Of a DNA stretch of 64,000 nucleotides, positions 27,837 to 37,145 are shown piece by piece. The notes under the pieces were generated by a model. That model was not told the origin of the DNA. It saw nothing but the letters and a program-made list of their open reading frames with translations, and made no database searches. The stretch's first letter is position 1. Every line of letters begins with the position of its first letter. The translations under genes were made by a program, and so were the position numbers. The stretch comes from an uncultured Verrucomicrobiae bacterium (lineage in GTDB: Bacteria; Verrucomicrobiota; Verrucomicrobiia; Limisphaerales; AAA164-E04), in NCBI GenBank assembly GCA_951813855.1, contig OX638380.1, positions 1,132,876 to 1,196,875 on the forward strand, read 5' to 3'.

Positions 27837-29096
27837 CACTTGCAATAGATAATCGGCCAAATGCATCACCGAGATCTGCCCCGCGTCGGCCGCGAGCAAT
27901 TCCGTGCGCATTTGAAAGATGCATCCCGGATTGGAAGTGACCACGACTTCGGCTCCGGAATCGATAATGTGTTGCGCCTTGCGGCGCCCTAGGCGCCCAG
28001 CCATTTCCGGTTCGGTCAGATTATAGACCCCAGCGCTGCCGCAACACACGTCGCTTTCCGGCAAGACCGTCAAGCTCTCGCCGGCCACCGCTTCCAATAA
28101 CCGGCGGGGCGCCGCCCGAATTCCTTGGGCATGCGCCAGATGGCAAGCGTCGTGATACGTGGTCTTGCGCTTCGCCAATCGACTCGATCCGTTCCGGGAG
28201 GTATCGCTTGACCAACGCTCGGCCAAGCCGGCTGCCGCCAAAAATTCCGAAAGATCCTTGACGCTTCGTCCGAACCGCTCGCCCCGCTGTCGCCAGTTTT
28301 CTTCCTCTTCCAGAAGCTTGCCGTATTCCTTCAAGGTCGAACCGCAACCGGCGGCGTTGATTACGATAGTTTCGCAACCGCTTTCGGCGAAGGCCCGCAG
28401 ATTGGTTTTGGCCAGCCGGCGAGCCTCGTTCAGACGGCCTCCGTGAGCGTGAAGCGCTCCGCAACAAGATTGGCCGGCCGGAGTGACGACGTCGTATCCG
28501 GCCCGATTCAATAATTCCACGCTGGCCCGGTTCGTCGGTCCCATCAAAGCGCTCATCGCGCATCCGGAAACGAAGCCTATCCGCCCCCGGCTGGTCCGAG
28601 TCGCGGCGGGACTGAATTCGGGCAATCTGGCCGCTTCGAAACGCTCGGGTACCAACCGCAATAATTGACGAATCGATTTCGGCATCAAGCGTTCCCACCC
28701 CAGGCTTCGAATCCAACTGGCCGGCAACAAGGCCAATTCCAAACGATGAGCGAAAGGAAACACCTGTTCGATAAAAACTCGACGAAAGAGCCGAGCCAAC
28801 AACGACCGGGGATAATCACGCTCGACGGCGTCGCGAACATTTTCCAGCAAGTCGCCATAGGGCACGCCGCTGGGACAAGCGGCTTCGCAGGCCCGGCATC
28901 CCAAACACCGGTCGATCGGTTCCACCACTTGATCATCCAAGGACAAGCGATCTTCCTGCAAAGCCCGCATCAAGTGAATGCGTCCCCGCGGAGAATCGTT
29001 TTCGTCGCCGGTTTCCAAATAGGTCGGACAGGAAGCCAGGCAAAGTCCGCAATGCACGCAACTCAGCAATCCTCTGTCGTCCGTTAACAACTTCAT
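27810..29096 (-). CDS. glcF: Glycolate oxidase iron-sulfur subunit GlcF
   Basis: A 428-residue protein starting at ATG 29096 (MKLLTDDRG). Two four-cysteine clusters near the N-terminus, C13-x2-C16-x2-C19-x3-C23 and C64-x2-C67-x2-C70-x3-C74, bind two [4Fe-4S] clusters. Two CCG domains follow (SCCGALHAHGG and VCCGSAGVYN), as in GlcF/LutA/HdrD-type subunits. In glycolate oxidase it carries electrons from the flavin subunits to the membrane quinone pool. It lies 46 bases downstream of glcE. The usual flavin subunit gene glcD is not in the window, so it must lie elsewhere or be replaced. Confidence 0.92.
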   Translation of the reverse strand: MKLLTDDRGLLSCVHCGLCLASCPTYLETGDENDSPRGRIHLMRALQEDRLSLDDQVVEPIDRCLGCRACEAACPSGVPYGDLLENVRDAVERDYPRSLLARLFRRVFIEQVFPFAHRLELALLPASWIRSLGWERLMPKSIRQLLRLVPERFEAARLPEFSPAATRTSRGRIGFVSGCAMSALMGPTNRASVELLNRAGYDVVTPAGQSCCGALHAHGGRLNEARRLAKTNLRAFAESGCETIVINAAGCGSTLKEYGKLLEEEENWRQRGERFGRSVKDLSEFLAAAGLAERWSSDTSRNGSSRLAKRKTTYHDACHLAHAQGIRAAPRRLLEAVAGESLTVLPESDVCCGSAGVYNLTEPEMAGRLGRRKAQHIIDSGAEVVVTSNPGCIFQMRTELLAADAGQISVMHLADYLLQVIREREATA

Positions 29097-29142
29097 GATC
29101 AACGCTCCGGTCGCCGATTCGAAACCCCCGGCTCTTTTAACA

Positions 29143-30102
29143 TTAAACGCCGTTAACGCCGGGAATCGAAGGCAGAATATTATCAGGATCGAAAGTCGAT
29201 TTAAGCCGCCGCTCCAGAGCGGCAGGTTGCCGTGGAATCCGCTTCGCCACATCCGCGATATAAACCACTCCGTTGCCCAACCGAGCCAACCAAGGCCGAC
29301 CGGCCGCTTCCTCCAACAACTCCCCGATCACCGCCGGAGCAACCGACCGGCAAGCCACCTCGCCGGTAGCCCGAGACTTCCAGAACGATTCGTGATAACG
29401 CGCCGTCGACGGCCGAAAAGCCATCACAGTCGATAATCGCCGCTCCTGAGCCGACACGTCGGCCGAGGAACCTAACAGGCCGAGCTCCAAATAACAAAAT
29501 TTGCCCACCTGTCCCCGGGAGTTAAGGTTATGCCCATCTATCGCCGCAGGATCGATTCCCGCCCGACGCAACCTGGCTGCCGCCGCGGCGACCTCTGCGC
29601 CCGAAGCGAAAGGACAGGTCAATCTCCGAATCGTTTCCGGGACCGGAGCCAACTTGAAAGTCGCTTCGACGATAACACCCAGACTTCCTCTGCTACCCAC
29701 GAACAATCGCAACAAATCGAAACCGGCGACGTTCTTGACGACACGCCCACCGGAACTGACCAGGGAACCGTCGGCCAAGACCGCCTTCAGTCCGATCAAC
29801 GAATCCCGAACGGTCCCGTAGCCGTAACGGAACGGACCGCTCCAGTTACCGGCAATCAACGCTCCGATCGACAAGGAACGAAACTGCGGCGGATCGACGG
29901 GCAACCATTGACCATGGCGGCCCAAGGCCCGTTGAAAAGTCTTCAGAGATGTTCCGGCGGCTACCGTCGCCGTCAGGTCTTCGGGGGTATGCTCGAGCGA
30001 CTCGGGCATGGCCGACAGATCGAACGCCTTCACCGGCCGCTTGCGGCCTCGGAGCAAACGGACCAGATCCTCCACGGAAGCGGGTCTCAGAATTGCGGAC
30101 AT
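29143..30102 (-). CDS. glcE: Glycolate oxidase FAD-binding subunit GlcE
   Basis: A 319-residue FAD-linked oxidase of the PCMH/VAO fold. Visible motifs: VAAGTSLKTFQRALGRHGQWLPVDPP (FAD-binding loop), SIGALIAGNWSGPFRYGYGTVRDSLIGLKAVLADG and GGRVVKNVAGFDL, all typical of the GlcE/GlcD family. It is shorter than GlcD and lacks its C-terminal catalytic extension, which fits GlcE. The C-terminus (RLKSTFDPDNILP) is the family closing signature. With GlcF it should form part of glycolate oxidase. It is followed by glcF and preceded by a lipoprotein gene 34 bases upstream. Confidence 0.88.
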   Translation of the reverse strand: MSAILRPASVEDLVRLLRGRKRPVKAFDLSAMPESLEHTPEDLTATVAAGTSLKTFQRALGRHGQWLPVDPPQFRSLSIGALIAGNWSGPFRYGYGTVRDSLIGLKAVLADGSLVSSGGRVVKNVAGFDLLRLFVGSRGSLGVIVEATFKLAPVPETIRRLTCPFASGAEVAAAAARLRRAGIDPAAIDGHNLNSRGQVGKFCYLELGLLGSSADVSAQERRLSTVMAFRPSTARYHESFWKSRATGEVACRSVAPAVIGELLEEAAGRPWLARLGNGVVYIADVAKRIPRQPAALERRLKSTFDPDNILPSIPGVNGV

Positions 30103-30136
30103 GGATCGAAACGACCGACGGCTACCGGCCGGAATA

Positions 30137-30592
30137 TCAGAGATCGGGCGGAAATGATTCCGCTTTCCAGCTTTCCAGCAAATCCTGAATCCGGGAAGCC
30201 TTGCCCAGATTCGTTTCCCGTTCGAACACGCTCCCTCGTTCCGTAACGAAGAGCGAATCGTAACCGATCCACCAGTCGGCCGGGCCGACGTCCATGATCC
30301 GGACCTTGATCCGCACGTAGGTTTCCGGGTCGATGAACGACGTTCCGTAAATCAGCGACTTCCATTTGGAGGCCGGTTGATCGAAAGAAAGCGAACGGCG
30401 ATCGGATTTCTCCAGGGTATACCCCGCTTGGGAAAAGAACTGGACCAGCGTCTCGCGCACTAACGTTTCCGGCACTCCCGAAACGCCTACCCCGCAAGGC
30501 GAATGCGACCCGCCCCGCCCGGACTCCGTGGTGGCGCATCCCGCCAGGAACACGACTCCGGCCAGAGCCAAAAAACATCCGATCCGATTCAT
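30137..30592 (-). CDS. Small lipoprotein of unknown function
   Basis: A 151-residue protein from the ATG at 30592, which lies one base after the helicase stop. MNRIGCFLALAGVVFLAGCATTE is a lipoprotein signal with lipobox LAGC (Cys19). The mature part is a compact alpha/beta domain (ETLVRETLVQFFSQAGYTLE ... YVRIKVRIMDVG ... WWIGYDSLFV). No family assigned. The frame is open further upstream, but the lipobox position decides this start. Tight spacing suggests co-transcription with the uvrD-like gene. Confidence 0.8.
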   Translation of the reverse strand: MNRIGCFLALAGVVFLAGCATTESGRGGSHSPCGVGVSGVPETLVRETLVQFFSQAGYTLEKSDRRSLSFDQPASKWKSLIYGTSFIDPETYVRIKVRIMDVGPADWWIGYDSLFVTERGSVFERETNLGKASRIQDLLESWKAESFPPDL

Positions 30593-30593
30593 A

Positions 30594-32684
30594 TCAAAAC
30601 GGAGAATTACCCCGACTGAGATCCACGGAATCGTAGGTTTCCGAAGAGATTTCACTGACAAAGCGCGATATCTCCGCCGGAGAGTACTGCTGCAAACTAC
30701 GGTCGAAGTATACTTCGGGGTAACACAAGTACAACCGATCTTTGGCTCGGGTCACCGCCACGTAAAAGATCCGGCACTCCTCTTCGAGCCGGTTCTCGTA
30801 TTCCTCGCCGCTCAGATCAAAGTCGTGACTCGTCAACAAGGGGAACGCCCCATCGTAGAGCATGATCACGAACACCACCCTGAATTCAAGTCCCTTGGCT
30901 TGATGGACGGTGGTCAGCCGCAGGTAATCTCGCTGTTTTTCCTGGGCCGATTCCGATGGTCGATGCGCCTCTTCCGATTCCAAATTGGATTGCAGGGCCA
31001 TTTCTTCCAGGAACGAATCGATATCGTCATATTGCGCAATATAGTCGGTGAGCCGGCCCACGTCTTCCAACCGCTCTGCGGCGTTCTCGTAGGCCAGAGA
31101 CACGTATTTTTCGAAACCGGTTTTCAGAATCAATTCGATCAAGGATTCGGGATCGTCTCTGACCTCCGGCGACTCCAACTGAGCGCCGGTAGCGCAAAAC
31201 GCCGCCCAGGCCGCTTTCGCTTTCTTGGTGACCAGCTTGGAACAGTTCGCCAGATATTCGGCGACTTTAGCCTTCGCTTCCCCCTCGGCCGCCGGTGCGG
31301 TCCGTGCGTCGGCCGCCTGTTGCGAAAAGGCTTCCCAAAGTTTGTCGGCCGTTTTACCGCCGATATGCGGCAACATGGTCGTCAGGCGCTTGAACGACAG
31401 TTCGTCGATATCCGAATTACGCAATTTCAGATAGGCGATCACGTCCTTGATATGCGCCTGCTCGAAAAAACGGACCCCGCTGAGCGTCACATAGTTGATG
31501 CCCTGCTGCCTGAGTTCCATTTCCAGCTCCATGGAATGAGAATGAGCTCGATACAGCACGGCCATGTCGTTCAGGCTCACGCCTTCCTTCTGCATTTCCA
31601 TGACCTGTTGAGCCAGATACATCGCCTGCTCGTTCGTGTCGCGGCATTTGACGACCAAAGGTTTCGGTCCGGGATCGCGCACCGGCCGAAGGTTCTTGGC
31701 AAACTGTTCCCGGTTTTGGGCGATAACCTCGTTCGCCAAATTCAGGATCTCCGGAACGCTGCGGTAATTGTACTCGATCCGATAGATCTGGGTCTTCGGG
31801 AACCGCTTGGGAAAGTCGATGATGTTCCGGAATTCGGCACCCCGCCATTCGTAGATGCATTGGGCGTCGTCACCCACGACCATAAGATTACCGTGTTCCT
31901 GAGCCAGCATATCGATCAAGCGAGATTGCAACTGGTTGGTATCCTGATACTCGTCGACGAGGACGAATTGGAACTTCCGCTGCCACCGGCTGCGAATCCG
32001 TTCGTGCTGCTCGAAGATTTCCAGCCAATGGATCAACAGATCGTCGAAGTCCATCAAGGATCCCTCCAGTTTGCGTTTTTCGTAGCGCCGCCAGACGGCC
32101 AGAATCTTCCGATACAAATCCGTGTCGGGATCGTAAATCCGCTCCAAAAACGTCGCCCGCGACTCGAGCGAACCGTTTTGGTCCAATCGGTTGCTCCGCT
32201 CGGAAAACAGGTTCGCCAACACCTGGGATTTGGGAAATCTCAAGGCCTTGGTATCGATCTTTTCGTCTTTGATGCATTCGGTCAGCAGCTTCTTGGTATC
32301 CGAGCGGTCCATGATCGTATAGTTCTGGGGATAACCGACCAAGGAAGCTTCCCGGCGCAAGATGCGATTGCCGATCGAATGGAAAGTCCCGCCCCACAAC
32401 GATTGCGCTTGTTCCCCGACCAAATCGCAGGCGCGCCCCATCATTTCGCGGGCGGCTTTATTCGTAAAGGTCAACAACAGGATTTGGAAGGGCCTGACGT
32501 TCTGTTCGACGAGATAGGCCACCCGGTAGGTCAGCGTCCGGGTTTTACCCGACCCTGCCCCGGCGATCACCAGCGACTGGCCTCCCGAACTGGTCACCGC
32601 TTGCAGTTGCTGCTCGTTCAGTTCTTGCTGGTAATCGATACTGCATTCGACTCGGTCAGGGATTGAAGGATAATTGCTGGCCAT
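30594..32684 (-). CDS. UvrD/PcrA/Rep-type superfamily 1 DNA helicase
   Basis: A 696-residue SF1A helicase. Motif Q (ELNEQQLQAV), Walker A AGAGSGKT (41-48), motif Ia LLTFTNKAAREMM, motif II FVLVDEYQDTNQLQ, motif III VVGDDAQCIYEWRGA, motif IV YRSVPEILNLAN, motif V TTVHQAKGLEFRVVFV and motif VI YVAVTRAKDRL are all present. It unwinds DNA 3'-5' in repair and replication restart. It resembles PcrA/UvrD in order and length but lacks an obvious long C-terminal tail, so I leave the exact orthology open. tRNA-Lys is upstream on the same strand, and the lipoprotein and glcEF genes follow closely. Confidence 0.92.
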   Translation of the reverse strand: MASNYPSIPDRVECSIDYQQELNEQQLQAVTSSGGQSLVIAGAGSGKTRTLTYRVAYLVEQNVRPFQILLLTFTNKAAREMMGRACDLVGEQAQSLWGGTFHSIGNRILRREASLVGYPQNYTIMDRSDTKKLLTECIKDEKIDTKALRFPKSQVLANLFSERSNRLDQNGSLESRATFLERIYDPDTDLYRKILAVWRRYEKRKLEGSLMDFDDLLIHWLEIFEQHERIRSRWQRKFQFVLVDEYQDTNQLQSRLIDMLAQEHGNLMVVGDDAQCIYEWRGAEFRNIIDFPKRFPKTQIYRIEYNYRSVPEILNLANEVIAQNREQFAKNLRPVRDPGPKPLVVKCRDTNEQAMYLAQQVMEMQKEGVSLNDMAVLYRAHSHSMELEMELRQQGINYVTLSGVRFFEQAHIKDVIAYLKLRNSDIDELSFKRLTTMLPHIGGKTADKLWEAFSQQAADARTAPAAEGEAKAKVAEYLANCSKLVTKKAKAAWAAFCATGAQLESPEVRDDPESLIELILKTGFEKYVSLAYENAAERLEDVGRLTDYIAQYDDIDSFLEEMALQSNLESEEAHRPSESAQEKQRDYLRLTTVHQAKGLEFRVVFVIMLYDGAFPLLTSHDFDLSGEEYENRLEEECRIFYVAVTRAKDRLYLCYPEVYFDRSLQQYSPAEISRFVSEISSETYDSVDLSRGNSPF

Positions 32685-32792
32685 GCGAGTTGATCACTGG
32701 AACTCGAGATAATCTCGGGAAACCGCCACCCCAGAAGCCGCCGATTCCCGAACCGGACGAGATCGACACCCCAAACTAATCGATCGATCGAA

Positions 32793-32867
<75 letters not shown>

Positions 32868-32920
32868 ATCAAGGAGGGGGAGGATATGGCGTGACGCTTT
32901 TGCCTGTCAACACAATTCAT

Positions 32921-32954
32921 CCGAATCGGTGACGAAATCCGTCACCGATTCGGC
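32921..32954. terminator. 14-bp perfect hairpin upstream of tRNA-Lys
   Basis: A 14-bp stem with the 5-base loop aaatc. No U-tract follows on either strand, so classical Rho-independent termination is doubtful. It may insulate the tRNA-helicase operon from transcription coming from the right. Confidence 0.45.
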
Positions 32955-33059
32955 TTAATTCCAGCGTCCCGCTCTTTCCTGATGCCTCTGGTGAACGGGG
33001 CCTTCCCTTTCTCGGCGTTATCCAGGGATAACGATCCTCCGGGCCTGAGGTCCAAGCCG

Positions 33060-34166
33060 ATCATGGCCAAGGTTTATTCTCCTCGGTGCGGAATCCGAAA
33101 GATTTCTGAAGGCTTCCGTCACTCATCCCAACCCAGTGATCCCGCCCCACAAAGAAAACGCCGTCCCAATGCCCTAAGCATGATAGCCCCGAGTCGCCAT
33201 GAATCACCGAGCGACAGTCGTCCGCCGACCAAAGCAACGACATTGGGATGATCTTCTTGAATACCGTTGGAAGTCATCCGTGCACCGATCAGGACTACCG
33301 GCATAGAAAACCAAACAGCCGGGTACTACCGTAGCGTTTCAAGCCCTCGGGCTGTCTTCCGCTCCGCCACGAGCCGATTCCACACGAATCGAATGGCAAC
33401 GAAAAACTCCTGGTTAGTTCAATTTGCCGATTTAACAGACCGCAAATCGTCTGATCATCTATTTGATAGTTACCATCTGGTTTAACGCCCCGATAGCGCC
33501 CGGCTTTAATGTTGGCGCAAGGCATAAACCGTTCCGGATCTTGGCAACCTAACAAAATGCGGCAACGGAGGCTTGGGGGCGTCAGCTATCCTGGCTCGTC
33601 GTTAATCCTCGTATAAGCAACAAGTCAATTTCATTGTCATCAAATCGGCTCAGGCAATCGGCGTAAAGCGCCGGCGATAAATCATGACAACTCGAATCAG
33701 GAACCGCGTTATCTTCGAATCTCATAAACCAGGCAGGTCTTCGTCATTCAAAAACACGTTCTAAATATCCAGAAGGCGTTTCCCGAACCGAACTCCCTTG
33801 GCTATAAAAATATCCTCCGGGGCTTTTATGGACCACTAAGCTGCGAGGAATCTGAACCGGCATTACGATTCGCAAAACGCCCGTGCTCTCAGTCCGTTCT
33901 GGTCGTGATAAGCGAAAAGGCAACTCAGGCTCGATTTCATCGGTGCCTATTTCGAAAACGAACCGATCGATTACGTCAAGCCGCTCAATGGGGATACCGA
34001 TAATTGCGTCGGGCACCGCACTCGCCCCGGATCGACCAAGCGCAACCGGATGGAGTCAAAACACCACGCCTTGCTCCCAACTTCGATTGCCCCCGAGATG
34101 ATACGAACCTTTCCCGATCAGTGATCCTCCTTGGAGTCGCAAATCCGTCAATGCCCCGGATTACCA
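33060..34166 (-). pseudogene. Decayed AlbA_2-domain (Schlafen-like) ATP-binding protein
   Basis: Minus-strand pieces in several frames read like one AlbA_2-type protein. GIPIERLDVIDRFVFEIGTDEIEPELP and IPRSLVVHKSPGGYFYSQGSS are at 33744-34016. MRFEDNAVPDSSCHDLSP follows near 33600-33725. LLGCQDPERFMPCANIKAGRYRGVK (33295-33555) and a scrambled HRDYS-like region near 33200 come last. Frameshifts and stops separate them. AlbA_2 proteins often accompany defence or regulatory loci. The IS66 element inserted just upstream of its N-terminal part. Confidence 0.65.
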
Positions 34167-34174
34167 GAATATCT
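34167..34174. repeat. IS66 target-site duplication, left
   Basis: GAATATCT directly before the left terminal repeat; identical to 36079-36086. Confidence 0.9.
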
Positions 34175-36078
34175 GTAACTGCCTACGTATGGAATTTGCC
34201 TTTTTTTGGCAAGAATGACCCATTAGTTCGTGAGTGCCAGTTCAATCCTGGCAAAGTTAGGCGGCCTGCAACTTAACGGCCAGTTCTTTTGCGGTAAGTG
34301 CCAGAGTTTGGATGATTTCCCACCCTCGTTTTTTGGCAGTGCTGATGACGCTGTACCGAGCGACGAAATCTCGAGCGCCTGCTTCGGTGCGAAAGCATCC
34401 GAAGATTTTCATGCAGAGTTTCATCATTCTCAAGTCGCGTTCGGCCAAATTGTTGGTAAAAGGGATGTTCCAATCCCTCACAAACCGAAGGAAATCCTCT
34501 TTTTTACCCTGGAGCCGTAACGCTAGATTATGACCGGGGCGTCGTTTCTTCCTGCCGCGCTTACGAGCGGATACTAGCGGATTCTCCTCATGATAGGTTA
34601 TCGCCAGCGCCAACAATTCACCATATCGGCGATCGATTTTTTGCCGGATCTCATCCGAAACGAAGGGCGAACCTCGATTGCCGGCTTGAGCGGCGCGATA
34701 TTTTGCTCGCCGAACGTATCGTTCCAGCAGTAGCAGGAACCGATGCATTTTTTGAGTCCAAATCTCGCCTTGTTCCATGACCGCTTGCAATTCCCGCAAA
34801 AGGTGAGCATTGCAGTACCCATGAATGAGATCCGTCATTTTCGCATAGGAAGGCATGCAGTCATGAACCACCCGTCTTTGGAGGGATTCAAACATGGCGC
34901 CGCGGGTGGCCGAAATGCGATAGCAAGTCATGGTTAGAGTGCTCATGACGTGCCGCCACCAAAAGCGACCGCCGATACGAAAACCAGTCTCGTCCCGATG
35001 CTTGGTCTCGGTTCCTTGCGCCACCTGTCGCTCCAGTTCCTGGAGCACTTGAGCGATCAGTTTCGCCGCCCGTCGACCCAGCTTCTTGACCGTGGCCGAG
35101 AAGAGGTCGACCTTCAAAAGCACGCGCCTAAGGTCCACGACTCGCCGCTCGGGCAGGAATTGAACGACCCGCAGATAGATCACTTTCGCGGTCAAAATCG
35201 GGCCGAACTGGATCGGCCCGTCAACTCCCTTGGGAAAGGCGGCCTTGGCCCGCTTGCCGCATTTCGGACAGGAGCAACTGTGAGCTCGATACTCCGGGTA
35301 CTCCAGTTGGCGATTGGCTTCATTCTCGTCCAGAACTTGTCGCTTCTCGCAAGTCGAGTCCCAGGCGACATCTGAACCGAGAGTTTCCCCGCAATGCGGG
35401 CAGACCTTCGGGTACCGATCCTGGTGATGATCCGGATGCGAACCTTGTTCCATGGTCCGGCCTTGATGTCCGGGTTGGCCCCCTAACGGTTTCTTTTCGC
35501 ACTGGCGTTTAGGTTTGCCGTTGACGGTGGCGTTTTTCTTTTTCAATCCATCCGAAGAAAGCGGCTTGCTGCTATTGCTACTGCCTTTGGCGGCTTGTTG
35601 CTGTAACTCCGTGACGGTTTCCGTTAATTCGCCAACCATGGCAAGCTGCTCCTCTAATTGTTCCTGGAACTTTTGCTCCCTGGAAGCGGTACCGTCGGAC
35701 CGTTCGGAGGTTGCTGATTCGGATTCGAACGTCGAAGTGCCGTCGGGAATAGTTGGCGCGGCGTTACCATTCTCCAAGCGAATTTTTTCCTCCTTCAATT
35801 CGGTGATCTGATCCTTCAGCCGCTGGACCAAAAGTTCCAATTCTCGAATCCGGTGAAGAAGTTCCTGAATTCGCTGCCGCAACTCCTTGATTTTTGATTT
35901 CAGCAGAGGAAACTGCTGGAATAAGAATAGAAAGAGCTTGATCCCCCGAGATGGTTTCGTTTGAGGATTGCTGGAAGTCGGTTCTGTTTGATTTGCAGAA
36001 ACGCTCGCCGTGATGCATCATCGCACGGTTCGAGCGTTTTTGCAAGGAAAAATGAATATCGGATACGTAGGCAGTTAC
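34175..36078 (-). mobile_element. Intact IS66-family insertion sequence
   Basis: The ends are GTAACTGCCTACGTAT (34175-34190) and its inverted copy at 36063-36078. An 8-bp target duplication GAATATCT, the size expected for IS66, flanks the element. One transposase gene fills it and no tnpA/tnpB helper genes are present. The matching duplication and uninterrupted gene suggest a recent, possibly active copy. Confidence 0.92.
34257..35882 (-). CDS. IS66-family transposase (TnpC type)
   Basis: A 541-residue protein. The N-terminus is a long coiled coil (about 1-90, repeated Leu/Glu) followed by the low-complexity linker GSSNSSKPLSSDG. The zinc-finger-like region has CPHCGETLG and CPKCGKR. The catalytic core contains TKHRDETGFRIGGRFWW (first Asp), the YCNAHLLREL segment and the NNLAERDLRMMK segment with the last Glu. 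It catalyses cut-and-paste movement of the surrounding element. The frame is uninterrupted and the start ATG at 35882 precedes the coiled coil. Confidence 0.93.
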   Translation of the reverse strand: MRQRIQELLHRIRELELLVQRLKDQITELKEEKIRLENGNAAPTIPDGTSTFESESATSERSDGTASREQKFQEQLEEQLAMVGELTETVTELQQQAAKGSSNSSKPLSSDGLKKKNATVNGKPKRQCEKKPLGGQPGHQGRTMEQGSHPDHHQDRYPKVCPHCGETLGSDVAWDSTCEKRQVLDENEANRQLEYPEYRAHSCSCPKCGKRAKAAFPKGVDGPIQFGPILTAKVIYLRVVQFLPERRVVDLRRVLLKVDLFSATVKKLGRRAAKLIAQVLQELERQVAQGTETKHRDETGFRIGGRFWWRHVMSTLTMTCYRISATRGAMFESLQRRVVHDCMPSYAKMTDLIHGYCNAHLLRELQAVMEQGEIWTQKMHRFLLLLERYVRRAKYRAAQAGNRGSPFVSDEIRQKIDRRYGELLALAITYHEENPLVSARKRGRKKRRPGHNLALRLQGKKEDFLRFVRDWNIPFTNNLAERDLRMMKLCMKIFGCFRTEAGARDFVARYSVISTAKKRGWEIIQTLALTAKELAVKLQAA

Positions 36079-36086
36079 GAATATCT
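36079..36086. repeat. IS66 target-site duplication, right
   Basis: GAATATCT immediately after the right terminal repeat. Confidence 0.9.
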
Positions 36087-36161
36087 GCATGCGGCCCTCC
36101 CCGAAATTCCCCTCGAAACCGCGCGGCAACTGCGCCCGGCTACCAAAAATAGGGAACCGGA

Positions 36162-36995
36162 TCACCGAACGACCGCTCGATAGAATCGATGGGTCGCTCG
36201 AGGCATCTGGTTGTCGACGACGACCTGCGGAGTTTCTCCCAAGGTCAACTCCCGGAAATCGGTCCATTTGACGCCATCGACGGAATACTGGACCGTAACG
36301 GCCTGTTCCGCAGGGCCCTCGACCTCGAAGCGGAAACTCCCCTCGACGAGCGCCGGCCGAAGCAATTTGAGTTTCCGTTCACCCGGCTCGGGAGCCTCGA
36401 TCGAATCGATCGCACGCCGCATTGAAAGCACCGCATTTTGAAACGGGTTGGTGTAATGGGTGCGGAGATAGGCGATTTCCCATAATTCATGGGACGGCGA
36501 ATCGGGCACGCCGTTGAGCAGTACGAAATCCGACCCTCCCGCGGTGAACCGGCTGGCGGGGAAAAACTGGGCGATGGCCTCGTGTTCCGAATCGTCCACG
36601 ACCAGCTCCAGCCCCGTGCGATCGGCGAAACCTATCGTACCACCCGTAGAAGCTCCTCGCGGCGATTTTTCCAATCCCAGAATGACGACGGGAATGCCGT
36701 CCGGATTGCCGCTCAATTCGTGATAATACTCGTTAATCTCCGACTCAACGACCGTTGAGTTTCCTCGGCAGACCGGTCACCAATACGAGAAGAAATCCAA
36801 TACGACGATCGATCCTTTGAAATCGTCCAACCGAACGGTTTCACCGGTCCGGACGTTCTTCAGTTCAAATGGCTCGGCGAGATCCCCGAGTCGCTTTTGA
36901 GCACTCAGTTCGGCCATGCCGCCCAACGCCAGCGCCGCCATGACGGCCAACCCGCGAACCAGAACCCCTCGCGAAGCGTTTGTATCTTTCGTCAT
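36162..36995 (-). CDS. Secreted redoxin-like selenoprotein (predicted UGA = selenocysteine)
   Basis: About 277 residues if the TGA at 36777-36779 is read as selenocysteine. From ATG 36995, a signal peptide (MTKDTNASRGVLVRGLAVMA ... ELSAQ) leads into KRLGDLAEPFELKNVRTGETVRLDDFKGSIVVLDFFSYW, the start of an AhpC/TlpA-like thioredoxin fold. The next codons are TGA-CCG-GTC-TGC, giving W-U-P-V-C where the family has W-C-x-x-C. The frame continues through ESEINEYYHELSGNPDGIPVVILGLEKSP to a stop at 36162. Sec73 and Cys76 would form the redox pair. A paralogue at 51315-57431 has the same TGA and the same downstream hairpin. Misreading TGA as a stop would split this into two genes. The alternative, a shared nonsense mutation, is less likely. 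No sel genes are in the window. Confidence 0.8.
36743..36760 (-). promoter_or_regulatory. Predicted bacterial SECIS element, copy 1
   Basis: In the mRNA, ACUCAAC-GGUC-GUUGAGU forms a 7-bp stem with a GGUC loop that starts 23 bases after the UGA. Spacing and a G-U loop fit bacterial SECIS elements bound by SelB (E. coli fdhF has GGUCU). The sequence is identical in the second gene at 57182-57199. Confidence 0.75.
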
Positions 36996-37145
36996 TTCCG
37001 GTGTTCTCGGTTTCTCCAAACGGAGGCGGCGTTTCAGCCGCCCCCGGCGAACCGGGCCGAGCTACCAACCGCCATGTTTTCGACGCTGCCACAAAACCGA
37101 AATCATGTCAACACTAAAATCAGGGTTTTTTCACGCTAATCGCTA

